The notes below the pieces were generated by a model. It did no database searches. It was not told the DNA's origin and worked only from the letters and a program-made list of their open reading frames with translations. From Arenimonas caeni (GTDB lineage Bacteria; Pseudomonadota; Gammaproteobacteria; Xanthomonadales; Xanthomonadaceae): a DNA stretch of 64,000 bases. The position numbers were made by a program, and so were the translations under genes. Positions 38,973-48,388 of the stretch are shown in pieces. The stretch is taken from contig NZ_KZ679085.1 of assembly GCF_003024235.1 (NCBI RefSeq), forward strand, positions 186,001 to 250,000, in the 5' to 3' direction. How positions within the stretch are numbered: the stretch's first letter is position 1; each line of letters starts with the position of its first letter.

Positions 38973-41237
38973 TCAGGCCATGCCCTCGGCCATCGCCACG
39001 ATGTCGTCGTCGGACGGGATGACCAGGAAGGCCGCGCCCGCCAGCGGCGTATAGGTGTCCTCGCCGACCACGCGGCGCAGCGGCTTGGCGCCGTGGCCGG
39101 CCTCGACCACCGCCGTGATCACGCCCTCGCCCACGCCGGCCGAGCGCCGGCCCTCGTCGACCACCAGGATGCGCGCACACTCGCCGGCATGCCGGGCAAT
39201 GGCCTCCGCGTTGAGCGGCTGGAGCCAGCGCAGGTCCACCACGCGCACCTTCCAGCCCTTCGAGGCCTCGATGCGGCGGGCGGCGCGCAGGCTCATCGGC
39301 ACGCCGTTGCCGAAGGTGAAGACGACCAGGTCGGTCGCTTCCGGCGCGTAGACCCGCTCCTGGCCCAGGACCATGGCCTCGTCGGTCGGCGGGTAGCTGG
39401 TGAGCCACTGGCCGTCGCCCGCCTCGTACAGGTCCTTGGTCATGTACAGCGCGATCGGCTCGAGGAAGGCGCAGACGCGGCCATCGACCCTGGCCAGCGC
39501 CATCATCGTGCGCAGCATGGTCGCGGCGTCGTCGCCGCGGCTGGGGCAGCCGACCACCAGGCCCGGGATGTCGCGCAGGGCGGTGATCGAGTTGTCGTTG
39601 TGGAAGTGGCCGCCGAAGCCGCGCTGGTAGCCCAGCGAGGCGATGCGCATCACCATCGGGTTGCGGTACTGGCCATTGGAGAAGAACTGCAGCGAGCAGG
39701 CCTCGCCGCGGATCTGGTCGCAGGCGTTATGGAAGTACGCCAGGTACTGGATCTCCGGCATCGGCAGCATGCCGACGTTGGCATAACCCTGGGCCAGGCC
39801 CAGGATCATGGTCTCGTCGAGCAGCGTGTTGAACACGCGGGCGTTCTTGAACGCCTTGTGCAGGCCCTTGGTGACCGTGTACACGCCACCCTTCTGCGCC
39901 ACGTCCTCGCCGAACAGCAGCGCCTCGGGGTACTTGCAGAACAGGTCGTGCAGGGCCTGGTTGATCTGGATCGCCAGGTGCTTCGGCGGCTGGTTCTCGG
40001 GCAGCTTCGCCTCGCTGCCGAACACCGCCAGGCGCCTGTCGGCGAAGTCGCTTCGCGCGGCCTCGGCGGCCACCTTGTCCGGGGTGTAGGGCGCAAGCGG
40101 CGCGACCACGTCGGCCAGCTCGGTCAGCTTCGGGCGGCGGTCGGCCTCCTCGGCGGCGGCGAAGCAGCGTGCGCGCATGGCCTCGTACTTCGCCAGCAGC
40201 TCGTCCTTCGACATCAGGCCCGAAACCAGGGCGATCTCGGCCGAGCGCAGCAGCGGGTCGGTGGCCTCGACCCCCATCAGCTCCTCGATGCTGCGCCACT
40301 CGATCTCGAAGTCGGTGCCGGCGTGGCCCATGATGCGGGTGGTCTTGAGGTGCAGGAAGGTCGGCCGGCGGGTGCGGCGGCAGTGCTCGACGGCGGCCTG
40401 CACCTGGCCGTAGCCGCCGGCGATGTCCAGGCCGTCGGCGAAGAAGTAGTCCAGGCCCTCGCGGTGGCGGAAGGCATTGCCGATCCAGCCGCCCGGCGTC
40501 TTGACCGAGATGCCGATGCCGTTGTCCTCGCAGACGAACAGCACCGGCGCCGGCAGGCGCTGGTAGGCCGTCCACTGCGCGGTGTTGAAGGCCGTCTGCG
40601 CGGTGGCGTGGTTGCTCGAGGCGTCGCCGAAGCTGCAGATCGTGATCGAGTCATCGGGGATCGGCAGCGCGTGGCCGATCCGGCGGGCCTGCTCGATGGC
40701 AATCGCCGTGCCCAGGGCCTTGGGCAGGTGCGAGGCGATGGTCGAGGTCTGCGGCAGCACCCACAGCGGCTTGCTGCCCCAGACCTTGTGCCGGCCGCCC
40801 GAAGCCGGGTCGTCCTTGCTGGCGGCGAAGCTCAGCGCCGAGTCCATCACCGGGTCCATGCCGGGCAGCTTGCGGAAACGCTCGGCCATGAAGCCACCCG
40901 AGCGGTAGTGCAGGAACGCCGGATCGGTGTGGCGGGTGAGGCGCGCCACCATCGCATTGCCTTCGTGGCCGCTCGAACCGATGGTGTAGAACACCTTCTG
41001 CTGCACGCGCAGCACGCGCGCCATCAGGTCGAGGTGGCGCGAGACCAGCTGCGACTCGAACAGGGCCAGGAAGTCGGCCGCGGTGCAGGCGCTGCCGTCG
41101 AGCACGGGCTCGTTCGGCGCCGGCCGGTGCATCGCCTTGCCGGACCAGCCCTGCACGAACTCGATGAAGTTGTCGTCGCAGACCTTGGCGCGGTTGACGT
41201 CTTTGTGGCGGGCGGGGATGGGTTTGGCGACGGACAT
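38973..41237 (-). CDS. Fused E1 alpha-beta 2-oxoacid dehydrogenase-type enzyme
   Basis: 754 residues carrying both halves of a thiamine-diphosphate E1. The alpha part (about 1-390) has HYRSGGFM and the ThDP motif GDASSNHATAQTAFN (GDG-type). The beta part (about 420-754) has LLFGEDVAQKGGVYTVTKGL and the closing DEGRRSAGVGEGV region. It resembles branched-chain 2-oxoisovalerate dehydrogenase E1 encoded as one polypeptide. No lipoyl E2 or E3 gene lies nearby, so its acyl acceptor is encoded elsewhere or differs. The ATG at 41237 follows a purine-rich stretch; upstream extension is not protein-like. Confidence 0.85.
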   Translation of the reverse strand: MSVAKPIPARHKDVNRAKVCDDNFIEFVQGWSGKAMHRPAPNEPVLDGSACTAADFLALFESQLVSRHLDLMARVLRVQQKVFYTIGSSGHEGNAMVARLTRHTDPAFLHYRSGGFMAERFRKLPGMDPVMDSALSFAASKDDPASGGRHKVWGSKPLWVLPQTSTIASHLPKALGTAIAIEQARRIGHALPIPDDSITICSFGDASSNHATAQTAFNTAQWTAYQRLPAPVLFVCEDNGIGISVKTPGGWIGNAFRHREGLDYFFADGLDIAGGYGQVQAAVEHCRRTRRPTFLHLKTTRIMGHAGTDFEIEWRSIEELMGVEATDPLLRSAEIALVSGLMSKDELLAKYEAMRARCFAAAEEADRRPKLTELADVVAPLAPYTPDKVAAEAARSDFADRRLAVFGSEAKLPENQPPKHLAIQINQALHDLFCKYPEALLFGEDVAQKGGVYTVTKGLHKAFKNARVFNTLLDETMILGLAQGYANVGMLPMPEIQYLAYFHNACDQIRGEACSLQFFSNGQYRNPMVMRIASLGYQRGFGGHFHNDNSITALRDIPGLVVGCPSRGDDAATMLRTMMALARVDGRVCAFLEPIALYMTKDLYEAGDGQWLTSYPPTDEAMVLGQERVYAPEATDLVVFTFGNGVPMSLRAARRIEASKGWKVRVVDLRWLQPLNAEAIARHAGECARILVVDEGRRSAGVGEGVITAVVEAGHGAKPLRRVVGEDTYTPLAGAAFLVIPSDDDIVAMAEGMA

Positions 41238-41257
41238 GATTGGCTCGCTGGAAGGGA

Positions 41258-41812
41258 TCAGGCGCGCAGCGCAAGGCGGTTTTGCCGCCATTGCCCGCGC
41301 GTCTGGCCCCAGAGTTGGGCGGGTTGGTTTTCGTAGGGTGGCGGCAGCCGGCACGGGCCGCGCAGCGTGGCCCCGAGCCGGCGGGCGACCGCCTGGGACG
41401 GAAGGTTGTCGGGCGCGATGGTCTGGATGATTTCGGTCCAGCCCAGGTGGTCGACGGCCCAGTCGATGCAGGCCGCGGCCGCTTCGGTGGCGTATCCCCT
41501 GCCCCAGGCGTCCCGGGCCAGCGAGTAGCCGACCTCGGTGCCGGGCCAGCCCTCGGGCTGCCACGGGCCGGCGCGGCCGACCCAGCGGCCGGTGTCGCGC
41601 TCGAACACCGAGAAGAACGAGAAGCCCTGGACGTGCCAGGCACCGACCACGGTGAGCAGGCCGCGCCAAGCCACGGCGCGCGGCTGCACGCCGCCGAGGT
41701 GGTGCATGGCCACGGGGTCGGCGCTGAACGCCGCCCAGGCCTCGAAGTCCTCGCCCCGCACCGGCCGCAGGCGCAGCCGGTCGGTCAGGAGTTCGAGTCC
41801 GTCGATGGCCAT
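41258..41812 (-). CDS. GNAT family N-acetyltransferase (RimJ/RimL type)
   Basis: 184 residues. LLTDRLRLRPVRGEDFEAW opens the domain as in RimJ-like enzymes, and GYSLARDAWGRGYATEAA is the acetyl-CoA loop (QxxGxA-like). It ends with VARRLGATLRGPCRLPPPYENQP. It probably acetylates a protein N-terminus or a small amine. It is 20 nt upstream of the E1 gene and probably co-transcribed. Confidence 0.88.
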   Translation of the reverse strand: MAIDGLELLTDRLRLRPVRGEDFEAWAAFSADPVAMHHLGGVQPRAVAWRGLLTVVGAWHVQGFSFFSVFERDTGRWVGRAGPWQPEGWPGTEVGYSLARDAWGRGYATEAAAACIDWAVDHLGWTEIIQTIAPDNLPSQAVARRLGATLRGPCRLPPPYENQPAQLWGQTRGQWRQNRLALRA

Positions 41813-41831
41813 GGCGCCGCGGCGGCCCCGG

Positions 41832-42995
41832 TCAGAACGCGTTGATGCCGGTGACTTCGCGGCCGATCACCAGCTGGTGCACGGTCTCGGTACCCTCGTA
41901 GGTGATCACCGACTCGAGGTTGAGCGCGTGCCGGATCGGCGGGTGCTCGGTGGTGATGCCGGCGCCGCCGAGCAGGTCGCGGGCCTCGCGGCAGATGTCG
42001 ATCGCCATGCGGCAGTTGTTCCACTTGGCCAGCGACACCTGGGCCGGCTGCATGGTGCCCGCGTCCTTGAGGCGGCCCAGCTGCAGGCTCAGCAGCTGCG
42101 CCAGGGTGATGCGGCGGGCCATCTCGGCCAGCTTGATCTGGGCCGACTGCGTGGCCGCCACCGGGCGGTTGAACAGGGTGCGCTCCTTGGAATACTCCAG
42201 CGCCGAGGTGTAGGCGGCGATGGCGGCGCCGATCGGGCCCCAGGTGATGCCGTAGCGCGCCTGCGTGAGGCAGCCCAGCGGGCCCTTGAGGCCCTTGACG
42301 TTCGGTAGGCGCTGGCTGTCGGGCACGCGCACCGAGTCGAAATAAAGCGCCGAGGTGACCGAGGCGCGCAGGCTCATCTTCTTGTGCACCTCATGGGCCT
42401 CGAAGCCCTTGGTGCCCTTCTCGACGATGAAGCCCTGGATGCCGTCCTCGGTCTGCGCCCAGACGATGGCGATGTCGGCCAGGTTGCCGTTGGTGATCCA
42501 CATCTTGGCGCCGTTGATCACCCAGTCGCCGCCGTCCTTCTTCGCCACGGTCTTCATGTTGGCCGGGTCGGAGCCGCCGTGCGGCTCGGTCAGGCCGAAG
42601 CAGCCGATGATCTCGCCGCGGGCCATGCCGGGCAGGTACTTGCGGCGCTGCTCCTCGGAGCCGTAGGCGTAGATCGGGTACATGCACAGCGAGCTCTGCA
42701 CCGACACGAAGCTGCGGATGCCGCTGTCGCCGCGCTCGAGCTCCTGGCAGATCAGGCCGTAGCTGACGGCGTTGAGGCCGGCGCAGCCGTACTCCTCGGG
42801 CAGCGAGGAACCGAGCAGGCCCATCGAGGCGATTTCGGGCACCAGCTCCTTCGGGAAGCGCCCCTGGTCGAAGCAGTCGCCGATGATCGGCAGCACCTTC
42901 TCGTCGGTGAAGCGGGCGACGCTGTCCTGGATCATCCGCTCCTCTTCGCTGAGCAGGGAACGGACGTCGAACAGATCGGTCGGATTCAGGGCCAT
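41832..42995 (-). CDS. gcdH: Acyl-CoA dehydrogenase, glutaryl-CoA dehydrogenase type
   Basis: 387 residues. FAD-enzyme features CFGLTEPHGGSDP and MWITNGNLADI are present, as is the catalytic-base region VITYEGTETVHQLVIGREVTG, whose Glu sits at the GcdH position. The N-terminal SLLSEEERMIQDSVARF and overall length fit glutaryl-CoA dehydrogenase (lysine and tryptophan breakdown to crotonyl-CoA) better than straight-chain ACADs. Specificity is inferred. It leads the ACAD-GNAT-E1-cyclase minus-strand group. Confidence 0.88.
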   Translation of the reverse strand: MALNPTDLFDVRSLLSEEERMIQDSVARFTDEKVLPIIGDCFDQGRFPKELVPEIASMGLLGSSLPEEYGCAGLNAVSYGLICQELERGDSGIRSFVSVQSSLCMYPIYAYGSEEQRRKYLPGMARGEIIGCFGLTEPHGGSDPANMKTVAKKDGGDWVINGAKMWITNGNLADIAIVWAQTEDGIQGFIVEKGTKGFEAHEVHKKMSLRASVTSALYFDSVRVPDSQRLPNVKGLKGPLGCLTQARYGITWGPIGAAIAAYTSALEYSKERTLFNRPVAATQSAQIKLAEMARRITLAQLLSLQLGRLKDAGTMQPAQVSLAKWNNCRMAIDICREARDLLGGAGITTEHPPIRHALNLESVITYEGTETVHQLVIGREVTGINAF

Positions 42996-43081
42996 GGCTG
43001 CGGGGATCCACGAGTGGGGAAAGCCGGTGATTCTAGCCGGTTCCCACCCCCGCCGGCAGCGGCGGGGCCCGGCCGGAAAGG

Positions 43082-43108
43082 CGAAGGGCCGGCATGGCCG
43101 GCCCTTCG
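43082..43108. terminator. Hairpin terminator between gcdH-type and glycine-zipper genes
   Basis: A 12-bp perfect stem CGAAGGGCCGGC/GCCGGCCCTTCG with a 3-nt ATG loop, 16 nt after the minus-strand glycine-zipper stop at 43132. No clear T-run follows. Confidence 0.6.
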
Positions 43109-43131
43109 GGGGTGATGCGGGCTGGCGTGGC

Positions 43132-43815
43132 TCAACCCTTCGGCGGCGTATCCTTGCCGGCCACGGCGATCACGCCATCCGCGACCGGCAGCCGGTCGCC
43201 CGGGTCCTCGTCCATCACCAGCTGGCCGGTCTGGCCCTCGTAGCGCCAGGTGACGTCATAGCCGACGATCCGGTCGCGCTCGCCCAGCAGCACCTGCGCG
43301 CCCGGCTTGCGGTCGACGCGCATGCTGCCCAGCTCGCCCTCGCTGCGATAGGTCACGTCGTAACCGACGATTTCTTCGCGCGGCTCGGTCACGGTTTCGC
43401 AGACCTGCTCGACCTCGGTGTACTTCTGGCCGCCCTGGTGGCGACGGTCGATCTCGCGGCCCGCGTAGGCACCGCCGACCGCACCGGCGACGGTGGCCAG
43501 CTTGCGGCCGTCGCCCTTGCCGACCTGGTTGCCGAGCAGTCCGCCGACGACGGCGCCGACGACCATGCCGTCCTTGTCGCCGAAACGTTCGGCCCGGCGC
43601 TTCTCGACTTCGCGCTCCGTGCACACCTGGCGCTCGCCGGTGCGCATTTCGGTGATCGCGTTCGAAGCCACCACGTCGCCGTAGATCGGCTCCTTCTCGG
43701 TGATCGGCGTGGCCGACACCACCTCGGCATAAGGCGTGGAATAAGCCTGGTACGCGGCGATCGCGCCGCCACCAGCCAGCATGCCGGCCAGCACGGCCAG
43801 GATGGTCTTGTTCAT
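43132..43815 (-). CDS. Glycine-zipper 2TM domain envelope protein
   Basis: 227 residues: an N-terminal membrane anchor or signal (about 1-22), a polar segment with a conserved-looking RQVCTEREV Cys, and a glycine zipper (GMVVGAVVGGLLGNQVG, then VAGAVGGAYAGREIDRR, about 83-123). The C-terminal half has two similar strands, IVGYDVTYRSEGELG and IVGYDVTWRYEGQTG, an internal duplication. Glycine-zipper 2TM proteins of this type are envelope proteins, often of the SlyB/17-kDa antigen kind. Exact role unknown. Confidence 0.8.
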   Translation of the reverse strand: MNKTILAVLAGMLAGGGAIAAYQAYSTPYAEVVSATPITEKEPIYGDVVASNAITEMRTGERQVCTEREVEKRRAERFGDKDGMVVGAVVGGLLGNQVGKGDGRKLATVAGAVGGAYAGREIDRRHQGGQKYTEVEQVCETVTEPREEIVGYDVTYRSEGELGSMRVDRKPGAQVLLGERDRIVGYDVTWRYEGQTGQLVMDEDPGDRLPVADGVIAVAGKDTPPKG

Positions 43816-43951
43816 GGTCAGTCCTCCATTCGCGGCGGTGGTCCGCCGTCGCCAGCGCAGACTGTGACAGCCTCCCTGAACGGAGCCCGAAAAACCGGGG
43901 CGGCGCCATCACGGCGTGTTAATTTCCGGGCGTCGAACCCGGGAAACCAAG

Positions 43952-44194
43952 ATGCCCAATCCACTGACCGCGCCGCTGGTGGGTTACGCCTCGAAGCTGC
44001 GCTTCCCCACCCTGCTCAAGATCACCCTGGTGCTGATGCTGCTGAGCTGGCTGTTGCCCGATCCGATCCCGTTCCTGGACGAGATCCTGACGCCCCTGGT
44101 CGCCCTGGTGCTGGCGAGCTGGCGGCGCCGGGAGCCGCCCCCGGGGCCCGACGGCAAGGGCGGCACCCTCGAGGGCCAGGCCCGACGCGAATGA
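43952..44194 (+). CDS. Small membrane protein, DUF6116 type
   Basis: 80 residues: LTAPLVGYASKLRFPTLLK, one or two short membrane segments (about 20-35 and 45-57) around a PDPIPFLDE turn, and a basic WRRR end. The pattern matches small DUF6116 proteins of xanthomonads. Its ATGA stop/start overlap with tatD implies translation coupling. Function unknown. Confidence 0.7.
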   Translation: MPNPLTAPLVGYASKLRFPTLLKITLVLMLLSWLLPDPIPFLDEILTPLVALVLASWRRREPPPGPDGKGGTLEGQARRE

Positions 44195-44952
44195 GCCCGC
44201 TCTACGACAGCCACTGCCACCTGGACGCGGAGGCCTTCGACGCCGACCGCGGGCAGGTGCTGGCCCGCGCCCGTGCCGCCGGCGTCACCCGCCAGCTGGT
44301 GCCGGCCGTGGATCGCGCCAGCTGGGACACCATCGCCGCCCTCTGCGCCGCGGACCCCGGCCTGCGCCCGGCCTGGGGCCTGCATCCGATGTACCTCGCG
44401 CGCCACCAACCCGCGCACCTGGACGAACTGGCCGACTGGCTGGCCAGCCGCCGCCCCGCCGCCGTGGGCGAGTTCGGCCTGGATTACTTCGTCGAAGGCC
44501 TGGACCCGGAAGCGCAGCGACTCTACTTCCGGCGCCAGCTCGAACTGGCCCGGGAATTCGACCTGCCGGTGGTCCTGCACGCCCGGCGGGCCGTGGACGA
44601 GGTGATCGCGGCGCTGCGCCGGGTCGGCGGCCTGCGCGGCGTGGTGCACAGCTGGTCGGGCAGCGAGGAGCAGGCGCGGCAGCTGTTCGCGCTCGGTTTT
44701 TGCCTGGGCATCGGCGGACCGGTCACCTACGAGCGCGCCCGGCGTCTGCGCCGCACCGTGGCGGCGATGCCGGCCGACTGCCTGCTGCTGGAAACCGACG
44801 CTCCCGACCAGCCCGACGCCGGCCGTCGCGGCCAGCGCAACGAACCGGGCTTCCTGCCGACCGTGCTGGAAACGGTCGCGGCCCTGCGCGGCGAGCCGGT
44901 GGAACGTGTGGCCGAAACCACCACCGCCAACGCCCTGCGCCTGTTCGGCTGA
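44191..44952 (+). CDS. tatD: TatD family metal-dependent hydrolase
   Basis: 253 residues with a full set of TatD metal ligands: [34 protein letters not shown] and ETDAPDQPD. TatD enzymes are 3'-5' exonucleases acting in DNA repair and RNA quality control. The sequence is closer to the YjjV-like branch than to E. coli TatD itself (by motif feel only). Confidence 0.92.
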   Translation: MSPLYDSHCHLDAEAFDADRGQVLARARAAGVTRQLVPAVDRASWDTIAALCAADPGLRPAWGLHPMYLARHQPAHLDELADWLASRRPAAVGEFGLDYFVEGLDPEAQRLYFRRQLELAREFDLPVVLHARRAVDEVIAALRRVGGLRGVVHSWSGSEEQARQLFALGFCLGIGGPVTYERARRLRRTVAAMPADCLLLETDAPDQPDAGRRGQRNEPGFLPTVLETVAALRGEPVERVAETTTANALRLFG

Positions 44953-44958
44953 GGCGGC

Positions 44959-45747
44959 TCAGGCGGCGGGCCGGGGCTTGAGCAATAGTTCGATGGCCTT
45001 GCCCGCCATCGCGAAGCCAAAGGTTCCCGTGATGTGCGAGGCCGCGCCCAGGCCGGCGCCGCAGTCGAGCTTGAGGGCGGCATCGGCGCCCAGCTTGGGC
45101 CGCACGCCGCAGACGCTGCCGTCGGCCTGCGGGTATTTCACGTTTTCCAGCGAATACACTGCCGGCACGCCGAAGTAGCGGTCGGGGTTGCGCGGGAAAC
45201 CGAAGTCGGCGCGCAGCTTCTTGCGGATCAACGCGAGCATGGCGTCGTGCTCGGTGCGCGAGAGGTCGCGCACGCGCACCAGGGTCGGGTCGGTGCGGCC
45301 GCCGGCCGAGCCGCAGGCGATGATCGGCAGCTTGCGGCGCCGGCACCAGGCGATCATCTCGAGCTTGCTGCGGAAGCTGTCGCAGGCGTCGAGCACCAGG
45401 TCGTGGCCGCGGTCGAGCAGCGCCTCGAGGTTGGAGGGCAGCAGGAACTGCGGCACCACCTCGACCTCGATGCCCGGGTGGATGGCGCGGCAGCGCTCGG
45501 CCAGCACCTCGCCCTTGCCGCGGCCGAACTGGCCCTCGAGCGCGTGCAGCTGGCGGTTGGTGTTCGAGACGCAGACCTCGTCGGCGTCCACCAGCACCAG
45601 GCGCCCGACGCCGCTGCGCGCCAGCGCCTCGACCACCCACGAGCCGACGCCGCCCAGGCCCACCACGCAGACCTGGGCCTGGCCCAGGCGCCGGGCCGCA
45701 CCGCGGCCGTAGAGCCGGTCGATGCCGGCGAATCGGGGATCAGACAT
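44959..45747 (-). CDS. tcdA: tRNA threonylcarbamoyladenosine dehydratase
   Basis: It cyclises t6A37 to ct6A in tRNAs reading ANN codons. 262 residues of the E1/ThiF fold: ATP-binding [17 protein letters not shown], the Asp and Arg in [15 protein letters not shown], and the late cysteine region [11 protein letters not shown]. It is convergent with tatD (6-bp gap). Confidence 0.94.
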   Translation of the reverse strand: MSDPRFAGIDRLYGRGAARRLGQAQVCVVGLGGVGSWVVEALARSGVGRLVLVDADEVCVSNTNRQLHALEGQFGRGKGEVLAERCRAIHPGIEVEVVPQFLLPSNLEALLDRGHDLVLDACDSFRSKLEMIAWCRRRKLPIIACGSAGGRTDPTLVRVRDLSRTEHDAMLALIRKKLRADFGFPRNPDRYFGVPAVYSLENVKYPQADGSVCGVRPKLGADAALKLDCGAGLGAASHITGTFGFAMAGKAIELLLKPRPAA

Positions 45748-45834
45748 GGACGTATTCTAGCCGCGGTCGGCACCGGTTCAGGCGGACTTGCCTAGGTTCG
45801 GGCCGTGACCACGATGCCCCGGAAGGAGCCGACC

Positions 45835-46308
45835 ATGAAGACCCGCATCCTTGCGATCGCCACCCTGTCGATCACGCTGGCCGCCTGTGCCAGCAGCCAG
45901 CCGCGCTACGGTTACGACCGCGGCGCGGGTTACGACCCCTACGACCGCGGCTACTCGCAGCGCTGCCAAGACTGCGGGCGGGTCGAACGCATCGAGCCGG
46001 TGTATGGCGCCCGCACCAACAGCCGCGCCGGCGCCGTGCTCGGCGGCCTGGTCGGCGCCGTGGCCGCCCGCGAGCTCGCCGACCACGGCAGCCAGGGCAA
46101 GAAGAACACCGCCACGGTGGCGGGCGCGGTCGCTGGCGCGGTGGCCGGCAACGCCATCGAGAACAAGGTCAACGAACAGACCTACGACGTGCACGTGCGC
46201 ATGGACGACGGCCGCCTGGTCGTGGTCAACCGCAACTCCCTGGGCAGCGGCGTCCGCGAGGGTGCCTACGTCCGCCTCGAGGGCGCACGCATCATCCCGC
46301 TGCGCTGA
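45835..46308 (+). CDS. Glycine-zipper lipoprotein (17-kDa antigen/SlyB-like)
   Basis: 157 residues. The lipobox LAAC (Cys18) ends the leader. A Tyr/Gly/Asp-rich linker contains a CQDC pair, then the glycine zipper GAVLGGLVGAVAARELA and VAGAVAGAVAGNAIEN. The C-terminal YDVHVRMDDGRLVVVNR strand is typical of this outer-membrane lipoprotein family. A GGAAGGAG site precedes the ATG. It contributes to envelope integrity by family analogy. Confidence 0.85.
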   Translation: MKTRILAIATLSITLAACASSQPRYGYDRGAGYDPYDRGYSQRCQDCGRVERIEPVYGARTNSRAGAVLGGLVGAVAARELADHGSQGKKNTATVAGAVAGAVAGNAIENKVNEQTYDVHVRMDDGRLVVVNRNSLGSGVREGAYVRLEGARIIPLR

Positions 46309-46375
46309 GCAGGCCTTCCGGGCCGGACCGCCGTGCTAAATTGCCGGCGGTCCCATCCTGCCCGGAGTTGCCTGC

Positions 46376-46774
46376 ATGCGTTCCCTGATCCTCGTCCTGA
46401 TCGGCCTGTTCGTCGGCGCCGCCTGCACCCTCATCGCCATGAGCGCCCTGCGCCAGGGAACCGCCTACCCCAACGGCGTGATGGCGGTGATGTCGGCCCA
46501 GATGGGCGCGCTCAACGAGAGCGTGAAGCAGAACCGCTGCGCCGCCACCGACCTGACCCCGCGCCTGCAGACCCTGCGCCACCTGGGCAACGACCTCGAA
46601 CCGGCCTTCCTGCCGACCGAGGACGACGAACGCTTCATCGCGCACTCGACCGAGTTCCGCGCCGCGCTCGACGCCGCCCTGGCCACGCCGCCCAGCGATT
46701 GCGCCGCCGCCAACGTGGCCCTGGACCGCATCAAGAACGGCTGCCAGGCCTGCCACCGCGACTTCAAGGGCTGA
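46376..46774 (+). CDS. Small c-type cytochrome (class II-like)
   Basis: 132 residues with an uncleaved-looking N-terminal hydrophobic segment (about 3-22) and a helical body. One heme-binding CQACH lies at the extreme C-terminus (HRDFKG end), the placement seen in cytochrome c'/c556-type four-helix proteins. Two further Cys (about 56 and 104) are unusual. A periplasmic electron-transfer or sensing role is likely. It overlaps the convergent hydrolase gene by 11 nt. Confidence 0.75.
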   Translation: MRSLILVLIGLFVGAACTLIAMSALRQGTAYPNGVMAVMSAQMGALNESVKQNRCAATDLTPRLQTLRHLGNDLEPAFLPTEDDERFIAHSTEFRAALDAALATPPSDCAAANVALDRIKNGCQACHRDFKG

Positions 46775-47606
46775 GCTGGCCCCACCATTCCCCGATCGCC
46801 CCGGCCACGGCGTCGGGCGAACGCATCCAGCGGAAATGATCGGCGCGCGCGCCCAGGCGCGCGTCGTCGAAGCGCTCGATCAACTTCGGCCCGTCGCCCA
46901 GCTTGTCGAGCAGGCCCTGCAGCGACGCTTCCGGCACGAACCAGTCGTGGGCCAGGTGCAGCGCCAGAGCCGGCGCGCGCAGGCGCGCCAGTCGCCCGTC
47001 CAGCGTCTCGCCCTGGCCGTAGGCCTGGTAGCGGCCGCCGAGTACCGTGGCGGCCCAGTCGCGCATCAGGCCACCGGCCTCGCGTCCGGCGAAGCCCAGG
47101 CGCTCGCCCGGGTAGTGCCCGACCAGTCGCGTCAGCGGCGGCAGCGCGCGGGCGAAGGCGCTGATCGCCAGGCGCTTCATGCCGGTGAAGGTGCGCCGGT
47201 CGGGCACCCCGGTGGCCAGCAGCACGAGCCCGGCGCAGCGCGCGGGTGAGAGCGCCGCCGCCATGGCGGCGAACTGGCCGCCGAGACTGTGGCCGCCGTA
47301 GCACCACGGCAGCGAGGAATCGAGCACGGCCTCGCTGGCCGGCAGGTCCTGGCCCAGCAGTTCGGCGTAGCCCCAGTCGTGCGTGCGCGTAGCGCGCAGT
47401 GCGCTCGATCCGATGCCGCGCCATTCGGGCACGGCCACGGCGAAACCGTGGGCGGCCAGCGCCAGCGCAAAGGTGTCGTACTTGCGCGCCGGCACGCCCA
47501 GGGCCGGCAGGAACAGCAGCCCGGCGCGCGGCGCGGGCGGGCGAACCCGGCGCAGGGTGAAGGCATGTCCATCGCGGGCCTGCAGCGGCAATTCTTCGAC
47601 GTGCAT
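46764..47606 (-). CDS. Alpha/beta hydrolase
   Basis: 280 residues. LLFLPALGVPARKYDTFA and VAVPEWRGIGSS form the oxyanion and strand region. Nucleophile Ser is in GGHSLGGQ (about residue 108), Asp in HLAHDWFVP and His in ADHFRWM complete the triad. It resembles the serine aminopeptidase/monoacylglycerol lipase-like group acting on small esters. No signal peptide. Substrate unknown. Confidence 0.85.
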   Translation of the reverse strand: MHVEELPLQARDGHAFTLRRVRPPAPRAGLLFLPALGVPARKYDTFALALAAHGFAVAVPEWRGIGSSALRATRTHDWGYAELLGQDLPASEAVLDSSLPWCYGGHSLGGQFAAMAAALSPARCAGLVLLATGVPDRRTFTGMKRLAISAFARALPPLTRLVGHYPGERLGFAGREAGGLMRDWAATVLGGRYQAYGQGETLDGRLARLRAPALALHLAHDWFVPEASLQGLLDKLGDGPKLIERFDDARLGARADHFRWMRSPDAVAGAIGEWWGQLSP

Positions 47607-47790
47607 CCTGGCGTCCGTCGGGAAGGGCCCTGAAGCATAGCCAGCCCGCTGCGTCGGCGGGAGGCCTCCTCACGCGGCGGCCACGTGTCAGCGACGCGCC
47701 GATGACGCCGCCGCGACCTCGCCCACACGGCCGGCCTGCGAGCCTTCGTAGCGTGCCCGCACCGGGCATTTCCCCACCAAGGAGTCGTCC

Positions 47791-48294
47791 ATGAACCTGC
47801 TTCGCAAGTCCCTGCTCGCGCTCGCCCTCGCCGGCCTGGCCGCCACCCCGGCGCTGGCCGACCACCACAAGGGCGGCAAGGCCGCCGGCACCATCGTCGA
47901 CGTCGCCGCCGCCAACGCCGATTTCGAAACCCTGGTCGCCGCGGTCCAGGCCGCCGGCCTGGTCGAGACCCTGTCGGGCACCGGTCCGTTCACCGTCTTC
48001 GCGCCGACCGACGAGGCCTTCGCCAAGCTGCCGGCCGGCACGCTCGAGTCGCTGCTGCTGCCCGAGAACAAGGACCAGCTGGTCGCGATCCTCACCTACC
48101 ACGTGGTGCCCGGAAAGGTGTATGCGGCCGACGTGGTCAAGCTCGACAGCGCTGCCACGGTCAATGGCCAGGCGGCCGACATCAGCGTCGAGGGCGGTTC
48201 GGTGAAGGTCGACGGCGCCAACGTCATCGCCACCGACGTCAAGGCCAGCAACGGCGTCATCCACGTCATCGACACGGTCATCCTGCCGGACTGA
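47791..48294 (+). CDS. Secreted fasciclin (FAS1) domain protein
   Basis: 167 residues: a signal peptide (about 1-23, cut after ALA), a short His/Lys-rich DHHKGGK, and one FAS1 domain with H1 box [14 protein letters not shown] and the YH motif [15 protein letters not shown]. The end is [13 protein letters not shown]. Such single-FAS1 proteins mediate adhesion or surface interactions. AAGGAG lies 8 nt before the ATG. The 184 bp upstream (47607-47790) shows no other gene or clear motif. Confidence 0.92.
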   Translation: MNLLRKSLLALALAGLAATPALADHHKGGKAAGTIVDVAAANADFETLVAAVQAAGLVETLSGTGPFTVFAPTDEAFAKLPAGTLESLLLPENKDQLVAILTYHVVPGKVYAADVVKLDSAATVNGQAADISVEGGSVKVDGANVIATDVKASNGVIHVIDTVILPD

Positions 48295-48308
48295 TCCCGC
48301 CGGCAACG

Positions 48309-48370
48309 GGGGTGGCCCGCGGTGTTCCCGGCGCGCGTGCGTGCCGGAGCGCCGGGGGCCACCCCTTCTT
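48309..48370 (+). terminator. Likely terminator after the fasciclin gene
   Basis: Arms GGGGTGGCCC (48309-48318) and GGGCCACCCC (48356-48365) pair perfectly across a GC-rich loop of about 37 nt, followed by TTCTTCGTT. Confidence 0.55.
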
Positions 48371-48388
48371 CGTTGTTATGCTCGGCCG

